Source: Gonium pectorale (Eukaryota; Chlorophyta; Chlorophyceae; Chlamydomonadales; Volvocaceae). From it: DNA of 64,000 bases. Under the pieces are notes generated by a model, which worked only from the letters and a program-made list of their open reading frames with translations, was not told where the DNA came from and ran no database searches. Location of the stretch: assembly GCA_001584585.1 (NCBI GenBank), contig LSYV01000003.1, forward strand, positions 1,871,687 to 1,935,686, read 5' to 3'. Position 1 is the stretch's first letter, and each line of letters begins with the position of its first letter. A program made the position numbers and the translations under genes. Shown here in pieces: positions 21,456 through 33,410 of this stretch.

Positions 21456-24400
21456 ATGGCAAGTGACCAAAAAAACGTCCCGTGTGATGTACAGGTGCTG
21501 GTTGACCTGATCCAGCATTCCTGCAAACCACACCCGCGACCCCCGCGCGCGGGTATGAAGGTAATACCTTTGATAGTTTCCCATGCAAGCATTCCCCCTC
21601 TCTTTTGCTTCCAGAGCGGTGGGGAGCCGCGTCTGCGCAGGTACTGCATGCATCTACCACCTCCACACGTCTTGTCATCCTTGGCTATCCTGATTGTTAT
21701 CCTTGTGCTTTGCTCATTGCCACTGTGGTCTCAGACGCTCATCGTCCAAGGGCGTATCCTGGCTGAGGCGATAGCCCAGGTGTGTGTCATGTCTGCGTGA
21801 CGAGTGCTGAAAACAGGTATGAAAACTTGAAAAGAGACAGTGAGCAAGAGCATTGGTGCACGAGTGTGTGTGGTCCAGGGGGGTGTGGTTGAAGGGAAAG
21901 AGGAATGAACTACGACGAGCTGGGCGCCAGCAGCGTATGTCCTGTCCGGCGGCCAAGCCGGTCCTTGGCTCGTTTCGCCGGCTCCCGAAGGCGTCAGCGA
22001 TCGAAAGTCCAGCAGCTGCCAGGTGTGTGCTGCCGTTTCCGGCAGCGTCCGCGTACAGTTAGGTAGTATCGTAGAAGCTAAGGTCTTAGTAGTACAGGTG
22101 CGTGTGTGTGCGTGTGCCTAGGTCGCCCAGCCCAGCGCCATCCCCAGCTTCCTGGTGGGGTGGGAGCACGTATGCAGCACCTGGAGTTCCAGAAGGATCC
22201 GGTTTCTGTACAAGTTTGCCTGTGTTGCCTTGCGTCCAGCCCTTCCCGTCCGTATGTTCCCTCCATATCAATATGTTCGTCCACCGTCAGGTTCGTAACC
22301 GCTCTCCCATGTTGCGCCCTTCCTCTCCACAACGTGCCTCTCCACAACGTGCCCCGCCTCCCTCGCGCCTCCCACCACAACCCGACGTCGCCTCCCCACA
22401 GGACGCTCTGTTTCAGTTGGACCCCACGGACCCCTCCGCCCCCCGCCCCGACCGCGACCTGGTGGACCTCATCAACCGCCTGCGGGATGCGCATCCCAAC
22501 TCCCTGCTCGCGCCCGCGCTGCACGTGCTGCGTACGCTGGGCAACACGGCAGTGCACCTAGACCGCGAGTCTGCACGCCTGACGGACGCCGAGATCGGCG
22601 ACGCGGCGGCCGTCGTGTGCCGCTTCGTAGTGCTGGTGGTGGACGCGTACATGCAGATGTGCGCAAACCTGCACAAGCATGAGGGCAAGGAGGTAAGCGC
22701 TTCCGCAGGAGGGTGTTTCGACGTGACGCTGCGCGCCTCCAAAGCACCGAGTGCGTTGTGGGGCTGACGGCTCTGCCAGTATGGGATGGGAGGGCTTTGC
22801 TTGAAGTGGAACACTTCGTCGGAGCTACCTGCTTTACGCAACCACAGCTGTCGTGATAAGAGGGCTAGGGTAGGGCACCTGGTGTGCGGCGGGTACGCGC
22901 GGCAAAAGTTCTGGCTAGAGTGTACTTTTGTTGCTAGCATCTTCTTCGCGGCCGTTTCTATTACGCTTCCCTCTGACTTGACTTGGTCTTTGAACGGACC
23001 TCGTTCCAGGACGCTCTTGCCCAGCCCTTGGAGGAGGCACCCGTCGCGTCCATCCCGGCTCCCAATGTTCTGCTGCGCCCACGGGAAGAGCCACCGGCGC
23101 CGGTGGCAGCCGAGCAGCTGGCGGCGCCGCTGGTGCCGCCGGTGCGTCCTCTGCCGCCATCGGCCCTGGTGGGCGCCCGCGTGCTAAGCGCCTCGTTCAC
23201 GAGCCAAGGCCACGCGGACATCAGCAGCAACATTGGCTTACCCGGTTCTGGCGTGCGCAGCACCAGCGACGATGGTGGTGGAGATGTCCAGCTGATGAGC
23301 GGGCGGCGCCAAAGCGGTGGGGGAAGCGGTGGACGGCGCTCACTCTGTAGCTTGCCGGCGGAAGACGGCACCCGAGCCGTGCCAGGCCCCTCGCCGGGCG
23401 ACTGGGCGGCAACCAGGGGATCTGCTGTCAGGTTGCATGCCGGCACCAGCGGCATCGCGAATGGCGTAACGGCGGGCACCGGCTCAGGTAGCCCAACTGA
23501 AGGCCTCAGCAGCCGCGGGTGGTGGCCTCCAATGCCACCGGGCGAGGCGGCGGCGCTGGCGACATCGCAAGCGCCGCCGCCCCCGCTGCCCCTGAACCTC
23601 CTCCGCAGACCTGCATCTGGCCAGGCCGAGGCGGGCACGACTGATCCATCAGGTCCCCCCGGCCCGCCGACTGGAGGCCGCCTTTATGGGGGCCTGGACG
23701 TGCTTGAAGGCGGCGGCCGTGCATACTCCGGGCCACTCAGCACACACCTGACACAGCACCAATACGCTCCCTCAGCCGAGGGTGTCAGTTCCCTGAGTGC
23801 GCCGTACGTCCTGCCGGCCAGCCTGTTTGGCACGGCCGGCGCGTCGATGCCGCAGTTTGGGAACGTACCCTCCGTCCCGCTCACCGACTCGGGGAATCAA
23901 GGCATCGGGGGTTCCGTGCAATCAGTAGGAGCCTCACCGCGCCGCTCACCCCTCTCCCTGGTGCCTACCTCCGGCTACAGGGAGGTAGTTGGCGCCGTAA
24001 GCGCTAGCACCGTAGACCCGGGAGTCGCTGGTGCGCTGGCGCTGCGCGGCTCGTCTCCGCAGCCTCTGCGCCCGCACAACCTCAGCTCCGGCGGCGCCAC
24101 GTTGCAGCCGCCTTCGCTGCCGCAGCCGCATCACCTGCTACAGAGCCATGCGCAGGCTGGGGGTGCAGGAGTCGGTGTGAGTGCAGCGGCAGCGAGCTCC
24201 GGTGCGGCTATGAGTGGCAGCGAAGCCTCCAAGCGGCTGCTGCAGCTGTGTGCAGTTGCGCAGGCGCCCCCGGCCGCCAAAGTGCAGCAGCTGCTCAAGG
24301 CGGGCGCTAATCTGGCGGTCAACGACAAGGTGGCATACAGTTAACGGGGGCTGTTCCGGAAGTCTTGTAGCCCTGCCACTAGAGTGCCGCGATGGTCTCG

Positions 24401-25628
24401 CACACGCCTATCTTGAGCGCACCGTGAACAAGACTTTCGCATGTTACTCTCATACCCTTGCCGAGCACTTCCGATTGCGCTGTGGCTATCCAATATGTCA
24501 CCGTGCTTTCCTTCCGAACCTCCCGTATCATGCACGATCGACATCGTCTGCGTTGCGCTCCCCTTCACGCGTCATCGTCACACCAGCTTCCCGGTCGTGT
24601 CGGTGCCGCGCCTGCCTCCCCAGGCCGGTATGACTGCTCTGCACATGGCGTGTTACTGGTGTCACGCGGAGGTAGCGCGCCTGTTGCTGGAACATCACCC
24701 ATCCGGCTCCAGGCTGCGGGACCGGGAGGGGCGCAACCCGCTGTGGGTGGCCAGCCAGCGCGGCCATGTGGAGTTGGTGGAGCTGCTGCTGGCAGTGCTG
24801 TCCGCACACGACCCCAGCGCAGTCAACGCAGCTAATACGGTGGGCCTAGGGTTGCTTGGTGTGGGACCATTGCCCCTGAATTCGTGCTTTCAATGCTCGT
24901 ACCGGTATTGTAGTTTTGGGTCTGCGCGGCGGGTTGAGGCCATCTCTCGTGCTCTCACATGACGGCGCTCAGTTGCACTGCTCACCAGAGCTGCCCTCTG
25001 ATACCTCGCCCGCAGTCAAACGTGACGCCGCTGCGTGTGGCAGCAGCGCAGGGCCACGCAGACGTGGTGGCGGTGCTGCTGCAAGCGGGCGCAGATGTCG
25101 AGGTGGCCGACAAGGTGCGTGCGATTGCCCACCTCTTTCATGCGCGTTGGTACTGTTTTTATGATAGAGCGTTCCTGGACTACAGCTGCTGGCACTGTGA
25201 AACACCACTGAAGGCCATTCATGTTTCCCGGCACAGCTGTTCATGCTCATGTGTTCACGGCGCACCTTCGCCGCCTATGCCGAGGGCAGGACCCGAGCCA
25301 GTAACCCACTGCGTGTCTTGCTGCACAGGATGGCTTCTCACCGCTTTACGTGGCCTGCGCCCGGAGCCACGAGGCGGTGGTGCGTCTGCTGCTGGCTGCA
25401 GGCGCACAGGTCGACAAAGCTGACAAGTCGCAGCGTACGCCGCTATGGGCAGCCCTGCATCCTGGCGGTGCCGCCAAAATGGAGGCAGCGCCGGACAGGC
25501 GCGCTGCGGTGGTCCGGGCCCTACTTTCTGCGGGTGCTGACGTCCACCTGCTTCAGGATGGCAGGGACAGGGACTACTGCTGGCAGCTACTGGCGCAAAG
25601 CATTGCGGCTGGCGACGCAGGCAACTAG
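21456..25628 (+). CDS. DUF4145 (HEPN-like) domain plus ankyrin-repeat protein
   Basis: Unusual fusion; function unknown. Exons joining in phase: 21456-21552, 21615-21640, 21735-21779, 22402-22692, 23010-24329, 24624-24839, 25016-25114, 25329-25628; about 797 residues. The N-terminal part resembles DUF4145: TLIVQGRILAEAIAQ, RDLVDLINRLRDAHPNSLLA and the diagnostic VLRTLGNTAVH. Exon 23010-24329 is a 440-codon Gly/Ser/Pro/Ala-rich linker. The C-terminus has about five ankyrin repeats (VQQLLKAGANLAVNDK, MTALHMACYWCHAEVARLLL, NPLWVASQRGHVELVELLLA, TPLRVAAAQGHADVVAVLLQ, SPLYVACARSHEAVVRLLLA), with several exons ending at repeat borders. The first three small exons are the weakest part of the model. 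Ankyrins suggest protein binding; DUF4145 is mostly known from prokaryotes, often next to restriction or defence genes. Confidence 0.8.
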
Positions 25629-25870
25629 AAAGGCACCTGGCTATCGTTAAGTACAGCTGACGGACAGGCTGTGTCGTTATCCAACCGCTGAATCCATCAA
25701 CCAATCGATGCACGCCATAATTATGACTTCTAGCGCTGCGGGCTTTGGCTGAGTGCGCTGAAGAGCACTCCGGTGCCTGGTCCAATTCGATCCAGGTAGC
25801 TCCCCGGGGAGCACGGAACGTGCTGATCGAAGGCTGGCTGTGGCCGAGGCACCGCAGTCGGTCATTGTCA

Positions 25871-25922
25871 CCAAAAAAAGAGCAGAAACAGGGAAGGCAG
25901 CCTCTACGGACATACACACCCG
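25871..25922 (+). repeat. Dispersed repeat family, copy
   Basis: CCAAAAAAAGAGCAGAAACA, then GGGAAGGCAGCCTC, then TACGGACATACACACCCGA; the closest match to the copy at 7885-7941. Confidence 0.75.
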
Positions 25923-26357
25923 ATTGTCACCGTCGTCATGCTGCATGAATGTGTTGCGGCAATATCACTAGATTTGCGGGCTTGAGGTCCCATGGAGCCA
26001 CTGCTGTTGTTGTGCTGTCAATGTGAGTCCGACGCTGCCTTTCAGTCGAGGTTAGGCTCTGCATGGCCCATTGTTTGTGAAGGGCAGCGGGTGGCTTCAT
26101 GTCCGATCCCCGTCTAACAGTGCTCAGCTCCCCGTGACTTCAAACGGTGATTGTTGAGCCGTTCACCCACAATTCGCTTTCTTTGAGGTTGCTTTGCGTT
26201 GTTTTGCTTTGTTTTGGGGGATTACATACGGCATGTTAAAGCGTGCCTGGCGTTCGTGCGGATCGGGCTTGTTCGGAGGCGTGTGTGTGGCCTGCCGTGC
26301 AGGGCGCAACCTGTCCATGTAGGAGTATCAAGAATGAAATTTCTGCAATTGGGGAGC

Positions 26358-26391
26358 CACACCACACCTTTACGGACATACGCACCCGAAG
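26358..26391 (+). repeat. Dispersed repeat family, partial copy
   Basis: CACACCTTTACGGACATACG followed by CACCCGAAGA. Only the TACGGACATAC end is kept. Confidence 0.6.
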
Positions 26392-26682
26392 ACGCGATAT
26401 CTCCAACCTTGTCCACATGCCCGCGACTGCTTCGAGCGCAGACGGTACCTGACTCCATGTGTCTGTCGTCCATTCCAGGTCTGTATTACGCCAATCGGCG
26501 GTTCGGGGGTGCGGGCTGGGCGCCCCGCGAATGGTAACCGCTGGCCGTTGATGGACTGGTCACATCGTCGACCGCTCGCCGGACCCTCGCACCCTCTACT
26601 TATACGGTAGTCAGGTAACTATTCTGGTGACACACCGGGAGGGCCCGCCTGCTCGTATACCTCGCCCGCCATGCCCTGTACT

Positions 26683-26777
26683 CGGCGCCCTGCTGGAAAC
26701 ATCACACCCTCGAGTGTGTATGTCCGTAGAGGCTGCCATCCCCGTTTTTGGTTCTCTTTTTTTGTTTCCAGCAGGGC
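26683..26777. repeat. Short inverted-repeat element carrying the dispersed core
   Basis: GCCCTGCTGGAAACA at 26683-26697 is the perfect inverse complement of TGTTTCCAGCAGGGC at 26763-26777. Between them lies an inverted copy of the dispersed family (GTGTGTATGTCCGTAGAGGC, then GCCATCCCCGTTTTTGGTTC). The ~95-base unit with 15-base terminal inverted repeats looks like a miniature transposon and may show the true ends of the family. Confidence 0.75.
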
Positions 26778-27959
26778 AGGCGGGCGCTATAGAGAAAGGC
26801 AAGCGAGCGGGGCAAACGAGCAGACGCACCCAACCCTCGGTCCTGAACGGGACAGCTTACCAGGGCACCGTTGATGCTACGTTGTTACCTCGCGGTCGTG
26901 GGCGGGCTTCGCGGGATCGCCGACTTCACACCGGGCCATCGGCTAGCAGCGGTTACAAGACCCGCGTGCGCCCGACCCGCCCAACCAAAACGACGAGCGC
27001 CGATAAGCAGACCGATAAGCAGAGTGTCACCCTACAGGTATGCCTCCATTTTATTTTGCAGCTTTCCCATCGTTCCCCTCGTTTCGCACACTCTGCCCAC
27101 CACATACCGCTACCCAGGAGGACCAGGGAGGCAAAACGAATTAGCGACTGGGCGCTCTAGTTTCTCCTGACTATGCCGGTAGTGGCACAGGCGTCTAGGC
27201 ACTGGCTTGTTCGGGTTTTGGCGTCCGCCGTCCGGATGCAGTTGGATGCAAGCATGGGGTCAGTCGGGTTCGACACACCCCCAGCCCTGCCCGATGGGTC
27301 AATCCAGCACCCAATTAAAAGGGTGAAGACGATTAGCTTAGCTGCGTGCCAGACCAGCAGGGGTAGGAAATGTTGTGCTTCCCTGACTTAACGTTTTGCG
27401 GCTGGTTACGAAGCTGGACCAATCGTCGGGGCAAGGAGATCTGCCCGTACATAGTGACGACCCCGATCTGTGTATTGATTGGAGGACTGTCAACTCGGCC
27501 TCCGTATGACAATGCCGACTATCAGGCCTGCGGGGCAGCGCATTCGCCGGACCTAGGGCCCCTAGCGCAAAATAATGGTCATATGCTTAGATGTCCCGTC
27601 GGCTGTGTAGAGGATGCGCGTGTTCAGCAGATGCGCGTGTTCTGCGCGGCTTGTCTTGCTCCTGTCGTGATCAATGCTACCGACCGCCTCAATCTTTGTT
27701 TAAGTGTGTACTGGCAGACATTAGGTACCCGCCTATCCGTACGTGTACGCCGCATTGCAGCATTGCATCCGGCACTGTGTCGCGTGACTGTGTAATTTAG
27801 CAATTGCTGTATGACATTTGCCGTGCGTGCGACGACCCTATGCTGCGGCTGACCCGCTCTGTCCGCGCCTTGCGCAAGTATGCACAGTAATCCGCTGGCG
27901 CTTATTAGCCTTCCTTGTCTCTGAGGGCTCTCGCATTGTCAACAACAAACGGCAGCAAC

Positions 27960-30900
27960 ATGGTCTCGGTCATTGGTGGTGACGTGCTTACTGCTGCGCA
28001 ATCCGTGCCCTCGCTCATCTCTATCCTCAAGACGCTACCCCCTGACTCCTTACGAAGGAACCTGGTCTGCGCCTTCGGAAGGTTAGTTCCTTATCACCAG
28101 CGCTGTCCTTACACATGAGTATCAGTGCATAGTGTTGCATAATGTTGGGGCGTGCGTCGTTACCGCAGGCCCCAGTCCGAAGGAGAGGGTGCTCACCCTC
28201 CAATCGCTGCTCACCAGTGGCTTCCAGGCCAGTGGACGCCCGTCCTGTATGGCCTGTCGCGCGAGTGGAGGGTATTTGCGCGAACAGTTCTGACGCACTC
28301 GTTAACGGTCGACCTGGCCATCACAGTCTCCCTGCAGCGGCCCGCCTTCGGCTCGGGGACTGGGGGGCTTGATTTCCTGGACACCTTCCTGGCCGGCTTT
28401 CCCTGCCTGCAACACCTCACACTCCTCGCCGGCAACGGCGGTGCGCCGGTGGACGATTCCCCACGCCCAAACCCTGATGGCGCGGACGCCAACGGAGGTG
28501 GAGCTGGACAGCCCGGCCTTGCCATGGCGGACGTCGAGACCGTGGCCTCGGCAGCGCAGCAGCTGCTCCGAATGGACAGGGCAGGGGCACGTGCGGGCTC
28601 CTCGTTCACAGCCTCACACAGGTCGGGGCCTCGCCTGACCACCCTGGAGCTGCGATTGCACCCCGCGGTCTGGAGGACGCTGTCTGATGATGAGCTCTTC
28701 CTGCAGCGCCTAGCGGCAGCACACCCGTCCTTGGAGACCCTGACGCTCCACATCGCCGGCACAGCTACCGCGCCTGCGCCGGCCGCTGATACAGTGCCGT
28801 CAGCGGCCGGCGTGGCAGTGGCTCGCGTCGGAGTCGGGTCGCTGGCGCCGCTGGGTAACCTGACGAAACTTCGCCTGGCTGGCCCAATAGCCGTTGAAGG
28901 CCTAACGGCTCTGACGCAGCTCCAGGTGAGGGCTGGGGGGATGCTTACAAACGCCATGATATAGGTTGTTCTGCCGATGACTGTGAAGGTAGTTACGTTT
29001 GCACACTAGGATTATCGGAGCTGAATGTAGTTCTGGGCAGGGTGGGGCACGGATCGTCGTCATTCTGCCATTTGCTGCCTGTCTGTCGGGTATCTCTATG
29101 TGGGACCATGTCGTAGCTTGTACCTGAATCCCTCTGCCATTGTATCCTGTCGGCCCTACCGGGCCACAGTCGCTGTCTATGGAAGGTGTGGCGAGCTACG
29201 GCGGTGCCGGTGTGCTGCAACTTCTGCCGACACTGACGAGCCTCCGCGTCTGCGACAGCCACCTGCGGCCCATCCCCGTGGCGACCGTGAACGCCAAGGC
29301 GTCGGCCTCGGACGCCGCGGCCGCGGCCTGCGTGCTGCTGCAGCTCCGCTGCAACCCCTCCCCGAGCGCTCTGCGTGCGCTCCGCCTGCCCGACGTGGTG
29401 GTGGGTTACAAGGATTGGGCCCTGCTGGTGCAGCTGTGCCCCACGCTCCAAGAGCTGGAGGTCGCCTCCGTGACGCCGCACCGCTCGCGCGCGGCCAGGG
29501 GCGCCGACGCGGGAGGCGCCAGCGGCGCAGCTGCCGGCGTGCCGGACTGGTTCGTCCGGGCCACCACTGGCGATGAGGTAGGGTACAGCACCGGCAGCGG
29601 TGCGGGGACTTCCACGGGCAGCGACGGGCGTGTGCCATCACGGACTGCGGCGCGGCGGAGCGACGGTGAATCTTCGGACAGCGGAGCAGACCAGGACGAG
29701 GACGGTGGCCTGGCGGCGGCCCGCACGACGGCGGCCGCGGGCGGCTGCCCGTTTGCGCACGTGATTGGCAGCGGAGCAAAGAACAGTGTCAAATCGGTCG
29801 GCCCGCGCGGTCACAAGTCCGACGTGGCAGGCGACGGGCCGGTGCTGCGGGGGCTGCGGCGCCTTATGCTGTGGCAGTACGTGGCGCCCTGGCAGCTGGT
29901 GCAGCTGCTCAAGGTGCTGCCGGGCCTTCAAGAGCTGCAGGTGGGGCAGGAGGGCGAGCAGCGAGCGAAAGGAAGGTCCTCGCGGCAGGGGCAGCGGGAG
30001 CAGGAACGGGCCATTTCGGGCCCCGGGCCTTTTCCACGAAAGCCGTCACGGCTTTGTGCCACCCTGCCGGCTACTCCTTTGGTCTGCGATGAGCACATCA
30101 TTACGCTTCTGGCAGCATCGCCCTCTGTGTCCCAGTCACCTAATGTACTGGATGCGGTGTGGCTCACATGGCAGTTTGCAACTAGGCGCAATCGCTGGAC
30201 CACGCGGATGTTGCTCGAAACCATTAAGCCCCATTCCGAACCTGCCCAGATGCGAACGCAAGCTCCCGCTGCTCGGAAGTTGCGGCCCCCATCCAACGCG
30301 GTTCGCCGACTCTGCGTACCCGCTCGTGCGCACAGCGCGATTCCGTAATTTGCTTTACCAGTTGACCGAGCCTCTGCCTTGTACCCCGCCGCCGCAGGCA
30401 TCGCTGCTGTTGGATGACCCGCCCGACGTGCCGGCTGCCATGCTGCGCCCCGCCGCCGTCGCGGTCCTGCGCCCGCTGGTGGACGCACTGCAGCCGCTGC
30501 GCGACGTGAACCTGGCGGTTAGCTGCGACCCCGCCGCCGTGACGGGCCAGCTGGCGGGCGTGTTTCTCATGGACAGCGGCCTGGCGGAGGTGCCCGGCAT
30601 CCGCGGCCTGTCGCTGCACGTGTGGGTGGCGGCGCAGATCCAGCTGGGCGCGCTGGCAGTCTTATCGCAGCTGCGGAGCCTCGAGCTGACCTTGGGCAAG
30701 CAGGAGCAGGTCCGTTGGCTGCGGCGCGTGGGTTCGAGTGGGATGGAAGGGGCACACTCATTATGTATTGTGGGTCATTAGCAGTCAGCGTGCACGTGTT
30801 TACGACGCCAGCAGCGTTTTGGCAAAAGCGAAACGCGAGTACCGGTCTTGACATGTCGACGAGTGGACGTAGCCGGGTCGGCGGTCGCAAGTACACCATA

Positions 30901-31466
30901 CGCACATTTCCTTGCAGGTCATTCTGCTTGACTCGGCGCCGCCCCTTGCTCGCGATGCGCAGGAGTCGGAGCTGTCGGTGCTCACCAGGCTGCACCGCCT
31001 CTCGTACCTGTCCCTGCGCATCACACCCGGTATCTGGAACGAGATCCAGGGCCGCACCGGCCGCGTCACCGCCGGCGCCGCGCTCCGTCTGGCCATGTCC
31101 TTCGGTGCTGGGCAGCAGCTGCTTTTCGTTGCGGACGTGCACCGAGAGATCTGCGAGGACGAGGCCATCTCCCTGGTCAAGTCCGTCGAGATGGCAACGG
31201 GCCAGATTGGGTCCGCCTGGGCGGTCTCTGCCTGGGTAGAAGAGACGGCCGAGTGCATCATGGGCTTGGGGCCCAGCGGGGGTGGCTCAGGGACCCTCGG
31301 CGGTAATGGCGGCGACGGCGTTGTGCTGCGCGTCGTGTGGACGCCGGAGCTGGTTCGACGGCTGCTTGCTGTCGCGGCAGGCGTCGAGGGCGCTTCGTGT
31401 GGTGGCCTGGCAGTGAGCTTTATGGGGGCTGAGGAGGAGCGGCTCGGCCGCGTGCTCGGGAGCTGA
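27960..31466 (+). CDS. F-box-like leucine-rich protein, five exons
   Basis: Exons 27960-28081, 28169-28925, 29170-29940, 30398-30709 and 30918-31466 join in phase to give 836 residues. The start (SLISILKTLPPDSLRRNLVC) resembles a degenerate F-box helix, and the body has repeated Leu-rich segments of LRR type: FPCLQHLTLLAGN, RLTTLELRLHPAVWRTLSD, HPSLETLTLHIAG, LGNLTKLRLAGPIAVEGLT, LQLLPTLTSLRVCDSHLRPI, LRGLRRLMLWQYVAPWQLVQ and LHRLSYLSLRITPGIW. Disordered Gly/Ser/Ala segments interrupt the repeats, mainly within exon 29170-29940. If the F-box is real, the protein would be a substrate receptor of an SCF ubiquitin ligase; the F-box call is weak, the LRR call firm. It lacks signal peptide or membrane segment. 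Substrate unknown. Confidence 0.8.
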
Positions 31467-33410
31467 GTCTGGGGCTGGGGCTGGGATCGTCGACGGAAGG
31501 TTGTGATAGAGATCGCCCAGTGCTAGGCCGCGCAATGGCCTCAATGGCAGTCGTATTCATAATCTCAGGAGGGCCCGCCGGACCTCCTGGGCGAGTCAGC
31601 AGAGTTCGGAATTTCTGCCGTTGCGCGAGCCGCAACTGTTGCTGCATTATTGCGGTGGGGAGTGATATGAGCTTGCTTGGCCCGCTTGCGTCCGTGCCAG
31701 TGCGCACGACTTCCATTATTCCTCGACTCTCGCGGGACAATGTATTCCGCAGCGGGCCTTTGACTGCTATATTGGCTATATTATTATGTATGGCGTTCAG
31801 TTTGCAGATCTTGAGCAAGCGGGGCTGAGCGGGGCGGCGTGTGGGCACGAGCTGGTGTATGGCTGCATGGTCTGGGGAGCACCATCTCGCCGGGCTTTTG
31901 ACTTGCCCTCCAAGTTGCTCCATGCCAGCCGGGCTATGCGTCGAGCTCGGGTGTACATAGCGCGAGCGCATAGCCGTGTGTTGGTGGCGGTCCTGACCAT
32001 CTGCCAGCACCCGCGGCTGCCTCTTACCTGTGAAATGGCTGCTAGGTTATGCTACTCAAAACTATCGCGCAGCGCTGGAGGTTTGTCTCGTCGCTCTGTT
32101 TCTGATTGTCCCAACATGCAGCGCGGTCGAAATCGTAGTCACACTTGGCAGGCTGTGGCAGTTTAGTAAGCTCAGGAGTACAGCCAACGTGTCGGTTTCG
32201 TCTTACTGCCCTTCGGCGGATTATACGTGCTCGACGGATGACCTGCGAACCACCAGTGCCGGAATCGAAGGGTCCCGACAATTGCACTTGTTTGCGCTGA
32301 GACTATGGCTGAGTGTGGACTGGAGAGGCACGGAGTGAGTGCCGGTGGCGAGGAGAGGGGAGAAGCGCTGCCTTTGCAGGCAGCTTCCTAATGGAGTGCA
32401 CGTGCGCTACCGTGTACCGTACTCATAGCACACAGTGCATTATCCTCGTCTGCTGCCCCGCCGCCGAGCCCGAAGGAGGCGGCGGGGAAGGGGGCTGGGA
32501 GCCCGGCAAGGCCATGCCCGAAGCCGCCCCGCCGTACCTCTAATGAAAAGATCATCCGTTGCCTACCTTGATTGCAATGGCTTTGCGCTGGCCTGGACTT
32601 TTTTACGGCCTGCTACCTACGCCTGGATGGACAAGCCTGATGAAGAAATTCCTACAATATGTTGGACTCGGCGGAATGGGCATTGCAGCGGCTCACACCA
32701 GCAAGCGCCTCCTCATATTATGCCATGACCATTAGCTGATAGCGTCGAGTGAGGCCGCTGCTGCTGAGAACAGTTCCTAAGGAACTGGGCTACTGTGTGT
32801 GTGTGTGGGGGGGGGGGAAGAAACAGACGGCCGTACAACGACAGCCCGGTTAGAATGAAAAGGTTTAATCATGGCTTGCCCCTTAATTTATAACATATGT
32901 ACATGGCCGTTCTTATCTTCTTAATCGAGGCGCGTTGACACGTCACTGTTGCCGACTCGGCCCCTGCCGATCGACTAACAAATGTGTACATACCTTCATC
33001 TGAACCGTAAATCACACAGTTGCGCGTGGCGTGACCAGCTTGGCCAGCGAGGCCGACTTACTTGACTGCTTGACTATTTCTCATACCTGCTACGTATGCC
33101 TTACGGACACGAAAGCCGTTGAGCAGGTGCACACTTCTGGCGTGGCGCTTGGGTCCATGTGACGGATGGGACGGGGCGTAAACGGGCGGCACGGCGCTGG
33201 TGCGCTGGGAGGAGGCTCCCACTGGGGCGAGGCCGCCCAAAGAGGGGCCTGCCCACCGTGCCTGGCACCGGAGGGGGCCCCTGGGGATCCTTCGGGCCCC
33301 TCACCAGTGACCGACGAAGAGCAAAGGGAACTGGCCGTGTGCAACACTTGTACGGCCGTTCCGTACCGTTCTGTGCATTTACTCCATTTGCTGCTATTTG
33401 CAGGTACGGC
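31467..33410. other. Intergenic stretch, no gene seen
   Basis: Open frames here are short and without domains. The left part is likely 3' untranslated sequence of the F-box-like gene. A GT/G simple repeat lies at 32794-32817, and TTTGCAG just before 33404 could be the acceptor of a 5' UTR intron of the next gene. Confidence 0.5.
32794..32817 (+). repeat. Simple repeat: GT run followed by G run
   Basis: About eight GT units run directly into a homopolymer of about eleven G. Likely length-variable. Confidence 0.9.

Larger units (their letters stand above)
25629..27959. other. Gene-free interval rich in dispersed-repeat copies
   Basis: About 2.3 kb between the ankyrin and F-box-like genes. At least three copies of the TACGGACATAC family lie here (25871, 26358, 26702) plus a T/G-rich tract near 26175-26220. 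Open frames at 26627-27160 and 27370-27795 lack domains and cover repeat copies. Confidence 0.55.
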
